A model generated the notes under the pieces. That model saw only the letters and a list, made by a program, of their open reading frames with translations, had not been told where the DNA came from and did not search any database. Position numbers and translations under genes: made by a program. A stretch of 64,000 nucleotides of DNA from Bacteroidota bacterium (GTDB taxonomy: Bacteria; Bacteroidota; Bacteroidia; B-17B0; Aurantibacillaceae), in contig JAUXZS010000015.1 of assembly GCA_030692515.1 (NCBI GenBank), forward strand, positions 186,001-250,000, read 5' to 3'. This document shows, one piece after another, positions 34,446 through 43,662 of this stretch. Positions within the stretch are counted from its first letter, which is position 1; every line of letters starts with the position of its first letter.

Positions 34446-35792
34446 TTGAGTAAGCGAATTGTAATACTTGGAAGTGGAGAGAGTGGAGTAGGTAGCGCTA
34501 TTCTCGCTAAACAAAAAGGTTTCGACGTTTTTGTCAGCGATAAGTCATTAATAAAAGAAAAATATAAAAAACAATTAATTGAAGAGAATATTTTGTTTGA
34601 AGAAGGAGTACATACCGAAAATAAAATTCTTAATGCTGATGAGGTAATTAAGAGCCCGGGTATTCCTGATAAAATAGAATTAATACAAAAACTAAAGAAC
34701 AAAAAAACACCTGTAATTTCTGAAATTGAATTTGCAGGAAGATATACTAATGCAAAAAAAATATGTATTACGGGTTCAAATGGTAAAACAACAACTACAC
34801 TTTTAACTTATCATATTCTTAAAAAGGCGGGATACAACGTTGGTCTTGGAGGAAATGTTGGAAAAAGTTTTGCATTACAAGTTGCTCGTGAAAAGCATGA
34901 TTACTATGTTTTAGAACTAAGCAGTTTTCAGTTGGATGGCATGTTTGATTTTAAGGCAGATATAGCTGTTCTTTTAAATATTACACCAGATCATTTAGAT
35001 AGATATGAATATAAATTTGAAAATTATGTAGCATCAAAATTTAGAATTACACAAAACCAAAGTAAAAATGATGCTTTTGTTTATTGTGCGGATGATCTAA
35101 CCATTCAGTCGTACATGCAAGAGCATCAAATTGCTGCCGAGCTCGTTCCTTTTAGCATCAAAAAACCAATTGATGGCTCAGGCGCATTTTTAACCCAAAA
35201 CCAAATAACCATCAATTATAAACCAAACCAACAACCCTTAATTATGACAATTGAAGAATTAGCACTCCAAGGTAAACACAACGTTTACAACAGTATGGCA
35301 GCATCGCTTGCCACTCGCATAGTAGATGTGAGAAAAGAAGTTATTCGTGAATCATTACAAGATTTTCAGAATGTCGAACATCGTTTAGAATTTATTGCCA
35401 CTATTAATGGTATTGAATTTATTAATGATTCAAAAGCAACCAACGTTAATTCAACTTGGTATGCGCTTGAAAGTATGCAAAAACCAGTAGTTTGGATTTG
35501 CGGCGGTCAAGATAAAGGAAATGATTACAACGAATTATTTGATCTTGTAAAAGAAAAAGTAAAAGCAATTGTTTGTTTAGGCAAAGATAACAGCAAGATT
35601 ATTGCAGCCTTTAAAGATGCAGTAGAACTTATTGTTGAAACTGATAACGCCAATGATGCTGTTGCCGCTTCTTACAAAATCGGTAAAAAAGGCGACGTAG
35701 TTTTAATGTCTCCTGCTTGCGCGAGTTTTGATTTGTTTCAAAATTACGAAGATAGAGGGATGCAATTTAAACGCGCCGTAAAAGGACTGTAA
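34446..35792 (+). CDS. murD: UDP-N-acetylmuramoyl-L-alanine--D-glutamate ligase
   Basis: The 448-residue ligase adds D-glutamate. Starts with TTG at 34446, immediately after the mraY stop. N-terminal Rossmann ILGSGESGVGSAILAKQ binds UDP; ATP loop ITGSNGKTTTTLLTYH; ELSSFQLDG and NITPDHLDRY follow; NDSKATNVNSTWYAL is the conserved late motif, and the C-terminus has LMSPACASFDLFQNYEDRG. A 104-nt gap follows before ftsW, the longest within the murE-murG stretch. Confidence 0.97.
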   Translation: MSKRIVILGSGESGVGSAILAKQKGFDVFVSDKSLIKEKYKKQLIEENILFEEGVHTENKILNADEVIKSPGIPDKIELIQKLKNKKTPVISEIEFAGRYTNAKKICITGSNGKTTTTLLTYHILKKAGYNVGLGGNVGKSFALQVAREKHDYYVLELSSFQLDGMFDFKADIAVLLNITPDHLDRYEYKFENYVASKFRITQNQSKNDAFVYCADDLTIQSYMQEHQIAAELVPFSIKKPIDGSGAFLTQNQITINYKPNQQPLIMTIEELALQGKHNVYNSMAASLATRIVDVRKEVIRESLQDFQNVEHRLEFIATINGIEFINDSKATNVNSTWYALESMQKPVVWICGGQDKGNDYNELFDLVKEKVKAIVCLGKDNSKIIAAFKDAVELIVETDNANDAVAASYKIGKKGDVVLMSPACASFDLFQNYEDRGMQFKRAVKGL

Positions 35793-35820
35793 TTTTTAAT
35801 CTACACTTTCTTTAATTAAA

Positions 35821-35869
35821 AACGCAGTAAATTACTATGTACGTTAAATCAATGTATATATGCTGCGTT
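35821..35869. repeat. Short inverted repeat between murD and ftsW
   Basis: Arms AACGCAG and CTGCGTT enclose a 35-nt AT-rich loop with internal TATGTACGTTAAATCAATG. No T run follows, so it is not a clear terminator. It may be an mRNA processing or attenuating hairpin inside the operon. Confidence 0.4.
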
Positions 35870-35896
35870 AAATGATTAAAAGTAATAATTAAAAAA

Positions 35897-37051
35897 ATGA
35901 AACTGTTTAACTATTTAAAAGGTGATAAAGTTATCTGGGCAATAATGTTCTTATTGTCTTTATTATCTATTCTCGTAGTTTATAGCGCGGTGGTTACTCT
36001 TGCTCACAAGTTTCAGCAGGGTAATACCGAGTATTATTTATTTAAACATTTTGTAATTATTGCATTAGGTTTTGGAATTGCATTTATTTTCCACAAAATT
36101 AAGTACACTATATTTTCTAAGGTGGCTCAAATAGGTTTTGTTTTATCTATTCCACTTTTAATTTATACTTTACTTAAAGGTGTTAGCGCCGGTGAAGCTT
36201 CGCGTTGGTTAGAAATTCCCGGACTTGGTTTAACTTTTCAGTCTTCTGATGTTGCAAAATTAATGTTGTTAATTTACGTTGCACGCATCTTAGCTTTAAA
36301 AACAAAAGAGTTACAAGATTTTAAATCTGTATTAAAGCAGCTTCTGCTTCCTATTGGTTTAGTTTGCGTCTTAATTTTGCCGGCTAATTTTTCAACTGCG
36401 GCTTTGTTGTTTTTTAATTGTTTAGTGTTAATGTTTGTTGGTGGAATTAATATTAAAATAATTTTAAAAATTTTAGCTATTTGTGTTTTATGCGCTTCTT
36501 TATTTTTCTCTTGGGTTTGGCTATTGCCGGAAAGTATTCCGGGAGGTAGAGGTGTAACCTGGAAATCAAGAGTCGAAAGTTTTAGTAGTGGTGATACAAA
36601 AAGTAATTATCAAAGTGAGCAGGCAAAAATTGCCATTGCCACAGGGGGCGTTATTGGTAAAGGACCAGGTAACAGCACACAAAGAGCTTTTTTGCCGCAA
36701 GCCTCATCCGATTTTATTTATGCAATAATTATTGAAGAGTATGGTTTGCTTACCGGTTTTGGTATTTTATTTTTATACATGATATTATTATACCGAGGCA
36801 TAAAAATTTTACGCGATAACGATAAACCTTTTGGTGCTTTTGTGGCTGTTGGTTTAGCATTTAATTTGGTATTTCAGGCATTAGTAAACATGGCTGTCGC
36901 AGTAAATTTATTTCCAGTTACTGGTCAGCCACTACCGTTAATAAGTATGGGAGGAACATCCATTTGGTTTACCATGATTGCCATGGGAATAATATTAAGT
37001 ATCAGTAGAAGCGTAGAAGATAAAACAGAAGAAAAACTTGAAACAGCTTAA
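35897..37051 (+). CDS. ftsW: Lipid II polymerase FtsW (SEDS family)
   Basis: The 384-residue SEDS protein is the septal peptidoglycan glycosyltransferase that works with FtsI. About ten membrane helices are seen. The region SRWLEIPGLGLTFQSSDVAKL is the SEDS signature, including the conserved Lys/Asp area; QAKIAIATGGVIGKGPGNSTQRAFLPQASSDFIYAIIIEE and the C-terminal VTGQPLPLISMGGTS are typical. The catalytic-type aspartate in the SSDF motif is present. Its 3' end overlaps murG by 14 nt. Confidence 0.96.
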   Translation: MKLFNYLKGDKVIWAIMFLLSLLSILVVYSAVVTLAHKFQQGNTEYYLFKHFVIIALGFGIAFIFHKIKYTIFSKVAQIGFVLSIPLLIYTLLKGVSAGEASRWLEIPGLGLTFQSSDVAKLMLLIYVARILALKTKELQDFKSVLKQLLLPIGLVCVLILPANFSTAALLFFNCLVLMFVGGINIKIILKILAICVLCASLFFSWVWLLPESIPGGRGVTWKSRVESFSSGDTKSNYQSEQAKIAIATGGVIGKGPGNSTQRAFLPQASSDFIYAIIIEEYGLLTGFGILFLYMILLYRGIKILRDNDKPFGAFVAVGLAFNLVFQALVNMAVAVNLFPVTGQPLPLISMGGTSIWFTMIAMGIILSISRSVEDKTEEKLETA

Positions 37052-38147
37052 AGTTATATTAAGTGGGGGCGGTACGGGCGGACATATTTTTCCGGCCGTT
37101 GCAATTGCTAATGAAATAAAAAGGTTAGTGCCAGATTCTGAAATTTTATTTGTTGGCGCCTTAGGTAAAATGGAAATGGAAAAAGTTCCGGCAGCGGGTT
37201 ATAAAATTATTGGTATTCCCATTGCAGGTCTTCAACGTAAGTTTACGTTTTCAAATTTTAAATTACCATTTTTAATTATTAGAAGCTTATTAAAAACCAG
37301 AAAAATAATTAACGAATTTAAGCCTGATGTAGTTGTTGGAACTGGTGGATATGCTAGCGGTCCATTGTTAAGAGCTGCAGTATCAAAAGGTATTCCGGCA
37401 TTAATTCAGGAGCAAAATTCATACGCTGGCATTACTAATAAAATTCTTTCAAAAAAAGTAAATAAAATTTGTGTTGCTTATGAAGGAATGGAAAAATTCT
37501 TTCCAAAAGAAAAAATATTATTAACCGGAAATCCTGTAAGACAAGATATTAAAAATATTAACGAAAAAAGAAACGAAGCTATTTCTTTTTTTAAGTTAGA
37601 CCCAACCAAAAAAACAGTTTTAGTTATTGGTGGAAGTCTTGGTGCAAAAGCTATAAACGAAGCAATAGGTCAGGGTTTGAAACAATTTGCTGACAACAAC
37701 ATACAATTAGTCTGGCAAACAGGAAAAATATATTTTGAAACAGCTAAAAAGCAAACGGCAGATTTCGCGGAAAAAAATATTACAGCAATAGACTTTATAG
37801 CAAGAATGGATCTTGCTTATGCTTTTGCCGACACGGTAGTTTCGCGAGCCGGTGCAGGAGCAATATCCGAGTTATGTATTGTTCAAAAACCATGCATTTT
37901 GGTTCCTTTGCCAACCGCAGCAGAAGATCATCAAACAAAAAACGCAATGGCATTGGTAAATAAAAATGCGGCAATTTTAATTAAAGATTCTGAAGCATCT
38001 AAAAAATTAGTGGAAAGAGCAATTCAATTAGTGAACGATGCAAATGAGCAAGAGCAATTAAAAATAAACATGAAACAATTGGCTTTTTTAAACTCTGCTA
38101 ATGTGATAGCAAATGAGGTTTTAAAATTAGCGAATTATAAAATATAA
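37038..38147 (+). CDS. murG: UDP-GlcNAc--undecaprenyl-P-P-MurNAc-pentapeptide transferase
   Basis: The 369-residue GT-B enzyme makes lipid II on the inner membrane. The start is TTG at 37038 inside ftsW, giving the glycine-rich loop VILSGGGTGGHIFPAVAIA right at the N-terminus. The second loop VVVGTGGYASGPLL, ALIQEQNSYAGITN, TGNPVRQDI, VIGGSLGAKAINEA and VSRAGAGAISELC, then PLPTAAEDHQTKNA, are all standard. No other start would keep the first loop with less overlap. Confidence 0.97.
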   Translation: MKQLKVILSGGGTGGHIFPAVAIANEIKRLVPDSEILFVGALGKMEMEKVPAAGYKIIGIPIAGLQRKFTFSNFKLPFLIIRSLLKTRKIINEFKPDVVVGTGGYASGPLLRAAVSKGIPALIQEQNSYAGITNKILSKKVNKICVAYEGMEKFFPKEKILLTGNPVRQDIKNINEKRNEAISFFKLDPTKKTVLVIGGSLGAKAINEAIGQGLKQFADNNIQLVWQTGKIYFETAKKQTADFAEKNITAIDFIARMDLAYAFADTVVSRAGAGAISELCIVQKPCILVPLPTAAEDHQTKNAMALVNKNAAILIKDSEASKKLVERAIQLVNDANEQEQLKINMKQLAFLNSANVIANEVLKLANYKI

Positions 38148-38222
38148 TGATACAGGATAAATGATTTAGGATAAAAGACAAACTAACCAATCTTTAATCC
38201 TTAATCTTTCATCTTTAATCCG
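38148..38222. repeat. Word repeat with imperfect inverted symmetry
   Basis: ACAGGATAAATGATTTAGG lies on the left, and TCTTTAATCCTTAATC followed by TTTCATCTTTAATCC on the right, so the right half reversed (GGATTAAAGATGAAAG) echoes the left. It fills the murG-murC gap. Resembles other AT-rich word repeats at 26990 and 41799. Confidence 0.45.
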
Positions 38223-38231
38223 TTTTAAGAA

Positions 38232-39620
38232 ATGAACATACTTAATTATAAACTATATTATTTTCTTGGTGTTGGTGGCATTGGTATGAGTGCTTTGGCG
38301 CGCTTCTTTAATCATTATAATAAAGAAGTAATCGGCTACGATAAAACCCCAACTTTTTTAACTAACCAATTACAAGATGAAGGAATTGCTTGCCATTTTG
38401 ATGATAATGTAAATGCTTTAGAATCTATTTTAGCTTCTTATTCAAAAGATGAAGTATTGGTTGTTTATACTCCTGCTGTTCCAAAAGAACATAACGAGTT
38501 TCAATTTCTTTTAAGAAATAATTATACTCTTTTAAAACGCTCTGTTGTTTTAGGCGAAATAACTAAACAATTTAAAACAATTGCAATTGCAGGAACTCAT
38601 GGTAAAACAACTACAACAACTCTTGTAACTCATTTGTTAAAAAGTGCAGGAATCAATTGTTTTTCATTTATGGGGGGCATATCTAATAATTATAATACCA
38701 ATTTATTACTTGGAGATGTTAATGACAAGGATGCTTATATAGTTGTTGAGGCTGATGAGTACGACCGATCTTTTTTAACATTACACCCCGAAATAGCTGT
38801 TATTACTAGTGTAGACGCCGATCATCTGGATATATATGGAAATGCAGATCATGTTAAAGAGGGTTATGCTTTGTTCGCGAAACAAGTAAAAAGCGACGGA
38901 ATCCTGATTGTTAAAAAAAATGTTGATAACGATTTGACACTGAGTAATAAACGTCTCATCTACTCGCTAAATTTAGATACGGAATATTGTGCAGAATCGA
39001 TAACTATTAATAATGCACAATTTTCTTATAACATTAAAAGTCCGGTTGAGGCTATAAATGATGTTACGCTTGGTTTACCGGGCCTACACAACATTGAAAA
39101 TTCAATTGCAGCAGTTGCAATTGCGCAACAAATTGGGATAAATAAAGATGTTATAAAAAATGCTTTACGTTCTTTTAGCGGGGTAAAACGCCGTTTTGAT
39201 TATAGGGTGAAAACCGAAAATGTAGTTTATATAGATGATTATGCACATCATCCAGAGGAATTAAGAGCTACAATTGAATCGGTAAGAAAATTATATCCTA
39301 CAAAAAAAATAACGGGCATTTTTCAACCGCACTTATTTAGTCGCACAAGAGATTTTGTAGATGATTTTGCTACAAGTCTGGATATGTTAGATGAGTGTAT
39401 TTTATTGGAAATTTATCCGGCAAGAGAAAAACCAATTGAAGGCGTTACCGCCGATTGGTTGTTGAGTAAGATGAAAATACAAAACAAAAAAGTAATGACT
39501 AAACAACAAGTAGTAGATAGCGTGAAAGAGAATGTACCCGAAGTATTATTAACAATGGGTGCTGGAGACATAGATTCGCTCATTGAGCCACTTGAAACAC
39601 TGCTAAAAACTAAAGTTTGA
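38232..39620 (+). CDS. murC: UDP-N-acetylmuramate--L-alanine ligase
   Basis: The 462-residue ligase adds L-alanine to UDP-MurNAc. N-terminal YFLGVGGIGMSALARFF binds UDP; ATP loop AIAGTHGKTTTTTLVTHL; then VVEADEYDRSFLTLHP, ITSVDADHLDIYG, and YIDDYAHHPEELRATI followed by FQPHLFSRTRDF. Length is normal. The ftsQ start overlaps its stop codon. Confidence 0.97.
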   Translation: MNILNYKLYYFLGVGGIGMSALARFFNHYNKEVIGYDKTPTFLTNQLQDEGIACHFDDNVNALESILASYSKDEVLVVYTPAVPKEHNEFQFLLRNNYTLLKRSVVLGEITKQFKTIAIAGTHGKTTTTTLVTHLLKSAGINCFSFMGGISNNYNTNLLLGDVNDKDAYIVVEADEYDRSFLTLHPEIAVITSVDADHLDIYGNADHVKEGYALFAKQVKSDGILIVKKNVDNDLTLSNKRLIYSLNLDTEYCAESITINNAQFSYNIKSPVEAINDVTLGLPGLHNIENSIAAVAIAQQIGINKDVIKNALRSFSGVKRRFDYRVKTENVVYIDDYAHHPEELRATIESVRKLYPTKKITGIFQPHLFSRTRDFVDDFATSLDMLDECILLEIYPAREKPIEGVTADWLLSKMKIQNKKVMTKQQVVDSVKENVPEVLLTMGAGDIDSLIEPLETLLKTKV

Positions 39621-40429
39621 AAAAACTTAATTATAAAAAAATTTTAATTACCGTTCTTTGGATTATTGCCATTGCAGGCCTAACAAGTTCTTGGGCCTTC
39701 GTTTCAAAAAGCGAAAGAAATATTATTGCTAAAAGTTTAAATATTTCGATTCACAATAATGATGAAAATTTATTTTTGAGCGAAAAAGATATTAAACAGT
39801 TTTTTATTGAAAGAAAAGATTCTATTCTGCTTAATCAATACAAAAACATTAATATACCTGAGTTAGAAAAAAGTTTAAATTCTCATCCGGCGATTGAAAA
39901 CGCTGAGGTTGCAGCTAACATAAATGGAGAAATTAAAATCGATATTACACAACGAACACCGGTTTTGAGGATAATAAACCGAAATGGAGAGAGTTTTTAT
40001 GTTGATTCGCAAACTAAGTTAATGCCACTGAATCAAAATTATTCTGCGCGAGTAATTGTTGCAAGCGGATTTATTTATGAACCGTTCTCTCGAAGGTATC
40101 AGTATTCGATTGAGCAAATTAAGAAGAATGAAATATTTAGGGAGCTTAGTATGTTGGATGATATTTATGAAGTAGCAAATTTTATAAATAAAGATTCTCT
40201 ACTAGTGAATCTAATACATCAAATTTATGTTAACGAAGAAAAAGAAATCGAGCTATTTCCCGCAATTGGCAATCAAAAAATTGTTTTCGGTAACGCAATA
40301 AATGTTGCCGAAAAATTTAATAAACTGAAATTATTTTACACCGAAGGATTAAATAAATCTGATAGTTGGACAAAATATTCAAACATTAATTTAAAATATA
40401 AAAACTTAGTAGTTTGTACTAAAAAATAA
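39617..40429 (+). CDS. ftsQ: Cell division protein FtsQ/DivIB-like
   Basis: This 270-residue bitopic protein has one N-terminal membrane helix (about 8-26, ILITVLWIIAIAGLTSSWAF), a POTRA-like region (FLSEKDIKQFFIERKDS, LEKSLNSHPAIENAEVAANINGEIKIDITQRTPVLRI) and the FtsQ beta domain ending VVCTKK. It starts with TTG at 39617, which shares bases with the murC TGA, so translation is coupled. It bridges the FtsL and FtsA parts of the divisome. Sequence is divergent but position and topology settle the call. Confidence 0.92.
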   Translation: MKKLNYKKILITVLWIIAIAGLTSSWAFVSKSERNIIAKSLNISIHNNDENLFLSEKDIKQFFIERKDSILLNQYKNINIPELEKSLNSHPAIENAEVAANINGEIKIDITQRTPVLRIINRNGESFYVDSQTKLMPLNQNYSARVIVASGFIYEPFSRRYQYSIEQIKKNEIFRELSMLDDIYEVANFINKDSLLVNLIHQIYVNEEKEIELFPAIGNQKIVFGNAINVAEKFNKLKLFYTEGLNKSDSWTKYSNINLKYKNLVVCTKK

Positions 40430-40434
40430 AAGTT

Positions 40435-41793
40435 ATGGAAAAAACAACAAATCAAAGCAGCCCAAATTTAGCCTCAGAACTTGTGGTTGGAGTGGATATT
40501 GGAACAACTAAAATTGCTGCTATTGTTGGCCGTAAAAATGAATTTGGTAAAATAGAAATTTTAGGAATCGGTAAATCAGAATCACTTGGTGTAAACCGTG
40601 GCGTGGTTGTAAATATCGAACAAACTGTTGGCTCAATAAAAGCTGCTGTTTCTATGGCTGCAGATAATGCAGGTGTTGATATTGGTGAGGTAATTGTTGG
40701 TATCGCAGGGCAGCATATTAAAAGTATGCAGCATCGTGGCATGATTATTCGTCAGAGTTTAGATGAAGAAATTAATCAAAAAGACATTGACAATTTAATT
40801 GATAACATGCACCGTTTGGTTATGAGCCCGGGTGAAGAAATTATTCATGTTATTCCCCAAGAATATATTATTGACAATGAGTCTGGAATAAAAAACCCAA
40901 TTGGTCATGCAGGTATTCGTCTAGAAGGAAATTTCCATATCATTACGGGACAAATTTCCGCTGTTAAAAATATTTTTAAATGCATTACGCGCGCAAGTTT
41001 AGAAACAGTTGATTTGCACCTCGAGCCTCTTGCAAGCGCAGATGCAGTTTTAAGTGATGAAGAAAAAGAAGCTGGAGTTGTTTTGGTTGATATTGGTGGC
41101 GGTACTACCGATGTTGCAATTTTTTATGATGGAATAATTCGTCATACCGCGGTTATTCCTTTTGGTGGAAATATTATTACCGAAGATATTAAAGAAGGCT
41201 GTGGTATTATTAAAACACAAGCCGAGCAATTAAAAATGCGTTTCGGTTCTGCATTATCTCAAGAAAATCAAGAAAACGAAATTATTTCTATTCCAGGATT
41301 ACGTGGTCGTCCGCATAAAGAAATTTCAGTGAAGTTTTTGGCGCAAATTATTCAAGCGCGTATGGAAGAAATTTTAGAGTTTGTTTTATTTGAAATTAAA
41401 AGTAGTGGTTTTGAACGTAAGTTAGCTGCAGGCATCGTTGTTACCGGTGGAGGCGCTTTATTAAAACATTTACCACAATTAGTTATGCTAACTACTGGAA
41501 TGGATTGTCGTATCGGCACACCAAACGAACATTTAGCGGGCAGCGATGATGAGTTAAAAAATCCATTATACGCAACCGGAGTTGGTTTAGTAATGAAAGG
41601 TATTGAAAAGTATGAGCGTGATTCGAAGCGTGGCGTTAATACAATTAAGGTAGAGAATGAAACTTTAACAAAAGAAGAAGTAAAGAAAAAAGAACAGAAA
41701 ACAATTGCTGGCCACTCAAAGAAAAAAATTGGAAGCTATTTTACTGATTTAATTGGTAGAACTAAAGATTGGATGAGTGACGATATTGAATAA
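40435..41793 (+). CDS. ftsA: Cell division protein FtsA
   Basis: The 452-residue actin-like ATPase anchors FtsZ to the membrane. Phosphate 1 motif VVGVDIGTTKIAAIVG, SHS2/1C domain with GQHIKSMQHRGMIIR, phosphate 2 VVLVDIGGGTTDVAIF, adenosine motif GIVVTGGGALLKHLP, and a C-terminal amphipathic membrane-targeting helix (about 435-452, YFTDLIGRTKDWMSDDIE). It follows ftsQ by 5 nt. The C-terminal linker is lysine-rich (VKKKEQKTIAGHSKKK). Confidence 0.97.
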   Translation: MEKTTNQSSPNLASELVVGVDIGTTKIAAIVGRKNEFGKIEILGIGKSESLGVNRGVVVNIEQTVGSIKAAVSMAADNAGVDIGEVIVGIAGQHIKSMQHRGMIIRQSLDEEINQKDIDNLIDNMHRLVMSPGEEIIHVIPQEYIIDNESGIKNPIGHAGIRLEGNFHIITGQISAVKNIFKCITRASLETVDLHLEPLASADAVLSDEEKEAGVVLVDIGGGTTDVAIFYDGIIRHTAVIPFGGNIITEDIKEGCGIIKTQAEQLKMRFGSALSQENQENEIISIPGLRGRPHKEISVKFLAQIIQARMEEILEFVLFEIKSSGFERKLAAGIVVTGGGALLKHLPQLVMLTTGMDCRIGTPNEHLAGSDDELKNPLYATGVGLVMKGIEKYERDSKRGVNTIKVENETLTKEEVKKKEQKTIAGHSKKKIGSYFTDLIGRTKDWMSDDIE

Positions 41794-41798
41794 CAGAC

Positions 41799-41868
41799 GT
41801 AGGATACAAGACTAAAGAATACAAGACTAACAACTATAGACTATAAACTAACGACTAATAATTAATAA
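41799..41868. repeat. Intergenic word repeat (ACAAGACTAA type)
   Basis: GGATACAAGACTAAAGAATA is followed by CAAGACTAACAACTATAGAC and AACTAACGACTAATAAT: degenerate tandem copies of GACTAAnGA/ACTAACGAC words. The same words occur inside leuS at 46798-46842. It occupies the ftsA-ftsZ gap. Confidence 0.55.
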
Positions 41869-41885
41869 CCCTTAAAATAAAAAGC

Positions 41886-43451
41886 ATGATGCAATTTGAA
41901 TTACCACAAGAAGATAAATCAATCATTAAAGTGATTGGTGTTGGTGGCGGCGGAAGTAACGCTGTAAACCATATGTACCGTTTAGGTATTAAAGGGGTAG
42001 ATTTCATTGTTTGTAATACAGATAAGCAAGCCTTAGAAAAAAGCCCCGTTCCTTTTAAAATACAATTAGGAGAGCTTTCTACTAAAGGATTAGGCGCAGG
42101 TTCAATTCCAGATGTTGGAAGAGATGCAGCTCTTGAATCAATTGATGAAATAAAAAGTTATTTAACAGATAGCACGCAAATGGTTTTTATTACCGCTGGT
42201 TTAGGCGGTGGTACTGGTACCGGAGCTGCTCCAGTAATTGCTAGCGTTGCAAAAGAGTTAGGTATACTAACGGTTGGCATTGTTACAATTCCGTTTTCAT
42301 TTGAAGGGAAGAAACGTCGTGCGCAAGCAGAGGCAGGTTTAGAGGAAATGAAAAAGTATGTAGATACTTTATTGGTAATTGGTAATGATAAGTTACGCGA
42401 AATTTACGGTAATTTAAAAATGAGCGAAGCTTTTGAACATGCTGATGATGTTTTAACAGGTGCTGCAAAAAGTATTGCTGAAATTATTAGTTTACACATG
42501 CATATAAATGTAGATTTTAATGATGTTAAAACAGTGATGAAAGATAGTGGAGTTGCGATTATGGGTTCTGCAATTGCAAGTGGTGAAAAGCGCGCAATAA
42601 AAGCAGTTGAACAAGCTTTAAATTCTCCTTTATTAAATGATAATGATATTAGTGGTGCTCGTCATGTGTTATTAAACATTATGAGTGGAACTGATGATAT
42701 TGATATGGATGAATTTGGAGAAATTACAGATTATATTCAGGAAGCTGCTGGCGGTACTGCTGAATTAATTACTGGATATGGTACCGATGCTTCTTTAGGC
42801 GATAATGTTAGTGTTACAATTATTGCAACGGGATTTAAATCAAAACAAAGTACAGGTTTTGAAGCAATGACTTTTAAAGATCGTAAGGTTGTAAATTTAG
42901 ATGAGAAAGAAACTGAAGCTCCAGTTGCAGAAGTTGTTCAAACTACCATCATTGATGAAATTCAAAAGGTTGAGCCATTTGTTTTTATTAAAGAAGAAAC
43001 AATAGAGACTCAAAAAGAAATAAATAGTGTGAGTTCGTTAGACGAGATTCAAAACGAAACTGATTATACCGTTACTTCTTCTGTTGAAGAAACAAAAACT
43101 GTAATTACTGAATTTACCTTTAATGAAGTTGCTTCTGAAGAAACAAAAACGGTTTCTAATCAAACAAAAGAAGAGCCAACATTTGAGCAAGGTACTATTA
43201 GTAGAGAAGAGCAAATTAAATTAGCTCAAGATCGTATTCGCAAATTAAAAGAGATTACACTTAAAATGAAAAGCCCTGAAGGGTTAGCTGCTTTAGAAAA
43301 ACAAACAGCATTTGAGCGTAAAAATATTAGCTTAGAACACAAAACACCAAGTACAGAATCAAGTGTTTCAAGATTTACTTTAGGCGAAAGCGATGATAAA
43401 AAAATCGAAATTCGTCCGAATAATTCTTTTTTACATGATAATGTAGATTAA
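41886..43451 (+). CDS. ftsZ: Cell division GTPase FtsZ
   Basis: The 521-residue tubulin homologue forms the Z ring. N-terminal IKVIGVGGGGSNAVNHMY, the tubulin signature AGLGGGTGTGAAPVIA (about 104-119), and the T7 region VDFNDVKTVM. The C-terminal part is long (about 330-521) with an acidic, Glu/Thr-rich linker, and ends in the conserved tail IRPNNSFLHDNVD that binds FtsA in this phylum. E. coli FtsZ has 383 residues; the extended linker is normal for Bacteroidota. A start 3 nt later (41889) is equally possible. Last gene of the cluster, closed by a strong terminator. Confidence 0.97.
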   Translation: MMQFELPQEDKSIIKVIGVGGGGSNAVNHMYRLGIKGVDFIVCNTDKQALEKSPVPFKIQLGELSTKGLGAGSIPDVGRDAALESIDEIKSYLTDSTQMVFITAGLGGGTGTGAAPVIASVAKELGILTVGIVTIPFSFEGKKRRAQAEAGLEEMKKYVDTLLVIGNDKLREIYGNLKMSEAFEHADDVLTGAAKSIAEIISLHMHINVDFNDVKTVMKDSGVAIMGSAIASGEKRAIKAVEQALNSPLLNDNDISGARHVLLNIMSGTDDIDMDEFGEITDYIQEAAGGTAELITGYGTDASLGDNVSVTIIATGFKSKQSTGFEAMTFKDRKVVNLDEKETEAPVAEVVQTTIIDEIQKVEPFVFIKEETIETQKEINSVSSLDEIQNETDYTVTSSVEETKTVITEFTFNEVASEETKTVSNQTKEEPTFEQGTISREEQIKLAQDRIRKLKEITLKMKSPEGLAALEKQTAFERKNISLEHKTPSTESSVSRFTLGESDDKKIEIRPNNSFLHDNVD

Positions 43452-43477
43452 TTTTTTTAGGGGTAAATTAATTAATA

Positions 43478-43512
43478 AAAAAATGCGGTTCAATTTGAAC
43501 CGCATTTTTTGT
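43478..43512 (+). terminator. Rho-independent terminator of the dcw cluster
   Basis: AAAATGCGGTTC and GAACCGCATTTT arms with a short loop are followed by T-rich DNA, 27 nt after the ftsZ stop. The stem is 12 bp, one of the strongest in the window. Confidence 0.9.
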
Positions 43513-43571
43513 TTTGTTGAGTAGGAATTTTTTAGGATTTACACCAAAGTAAAATAAAAAACAATTCAAGT

Positions 43572-43636
43572 ATTGTCATGCTGACAAAGGAAGCATCCGT
43601 TCTAAGCCAGATTCCTCCTTTGTCGGAATGACAATT
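43572..43636. repeat. Palindromic repeat, TTGTCATGCTGAC family
   Basis: Left arm ATTGTCATGCTGACAAAGG and right arm CCTTTGTCGGAATGACAAT are inverted copies with two mismatches, around a GAAGCATCCG centre. This resembles palindromic elements with GTCATnCTGA ends seen in many bacterial genomes. No coding content. Confidence 0.7.
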
Positions 43637-43662
43637 GGGATAAACATTAATTCATATTGATG

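Noticed and set aside
35821-35869. Terminator between murD and ftsW
   Set aside because: The hairpin has a 35-nt loop and no T run, so it is unlikely to stop transcription within the dcw operon; kept only as a repeat.
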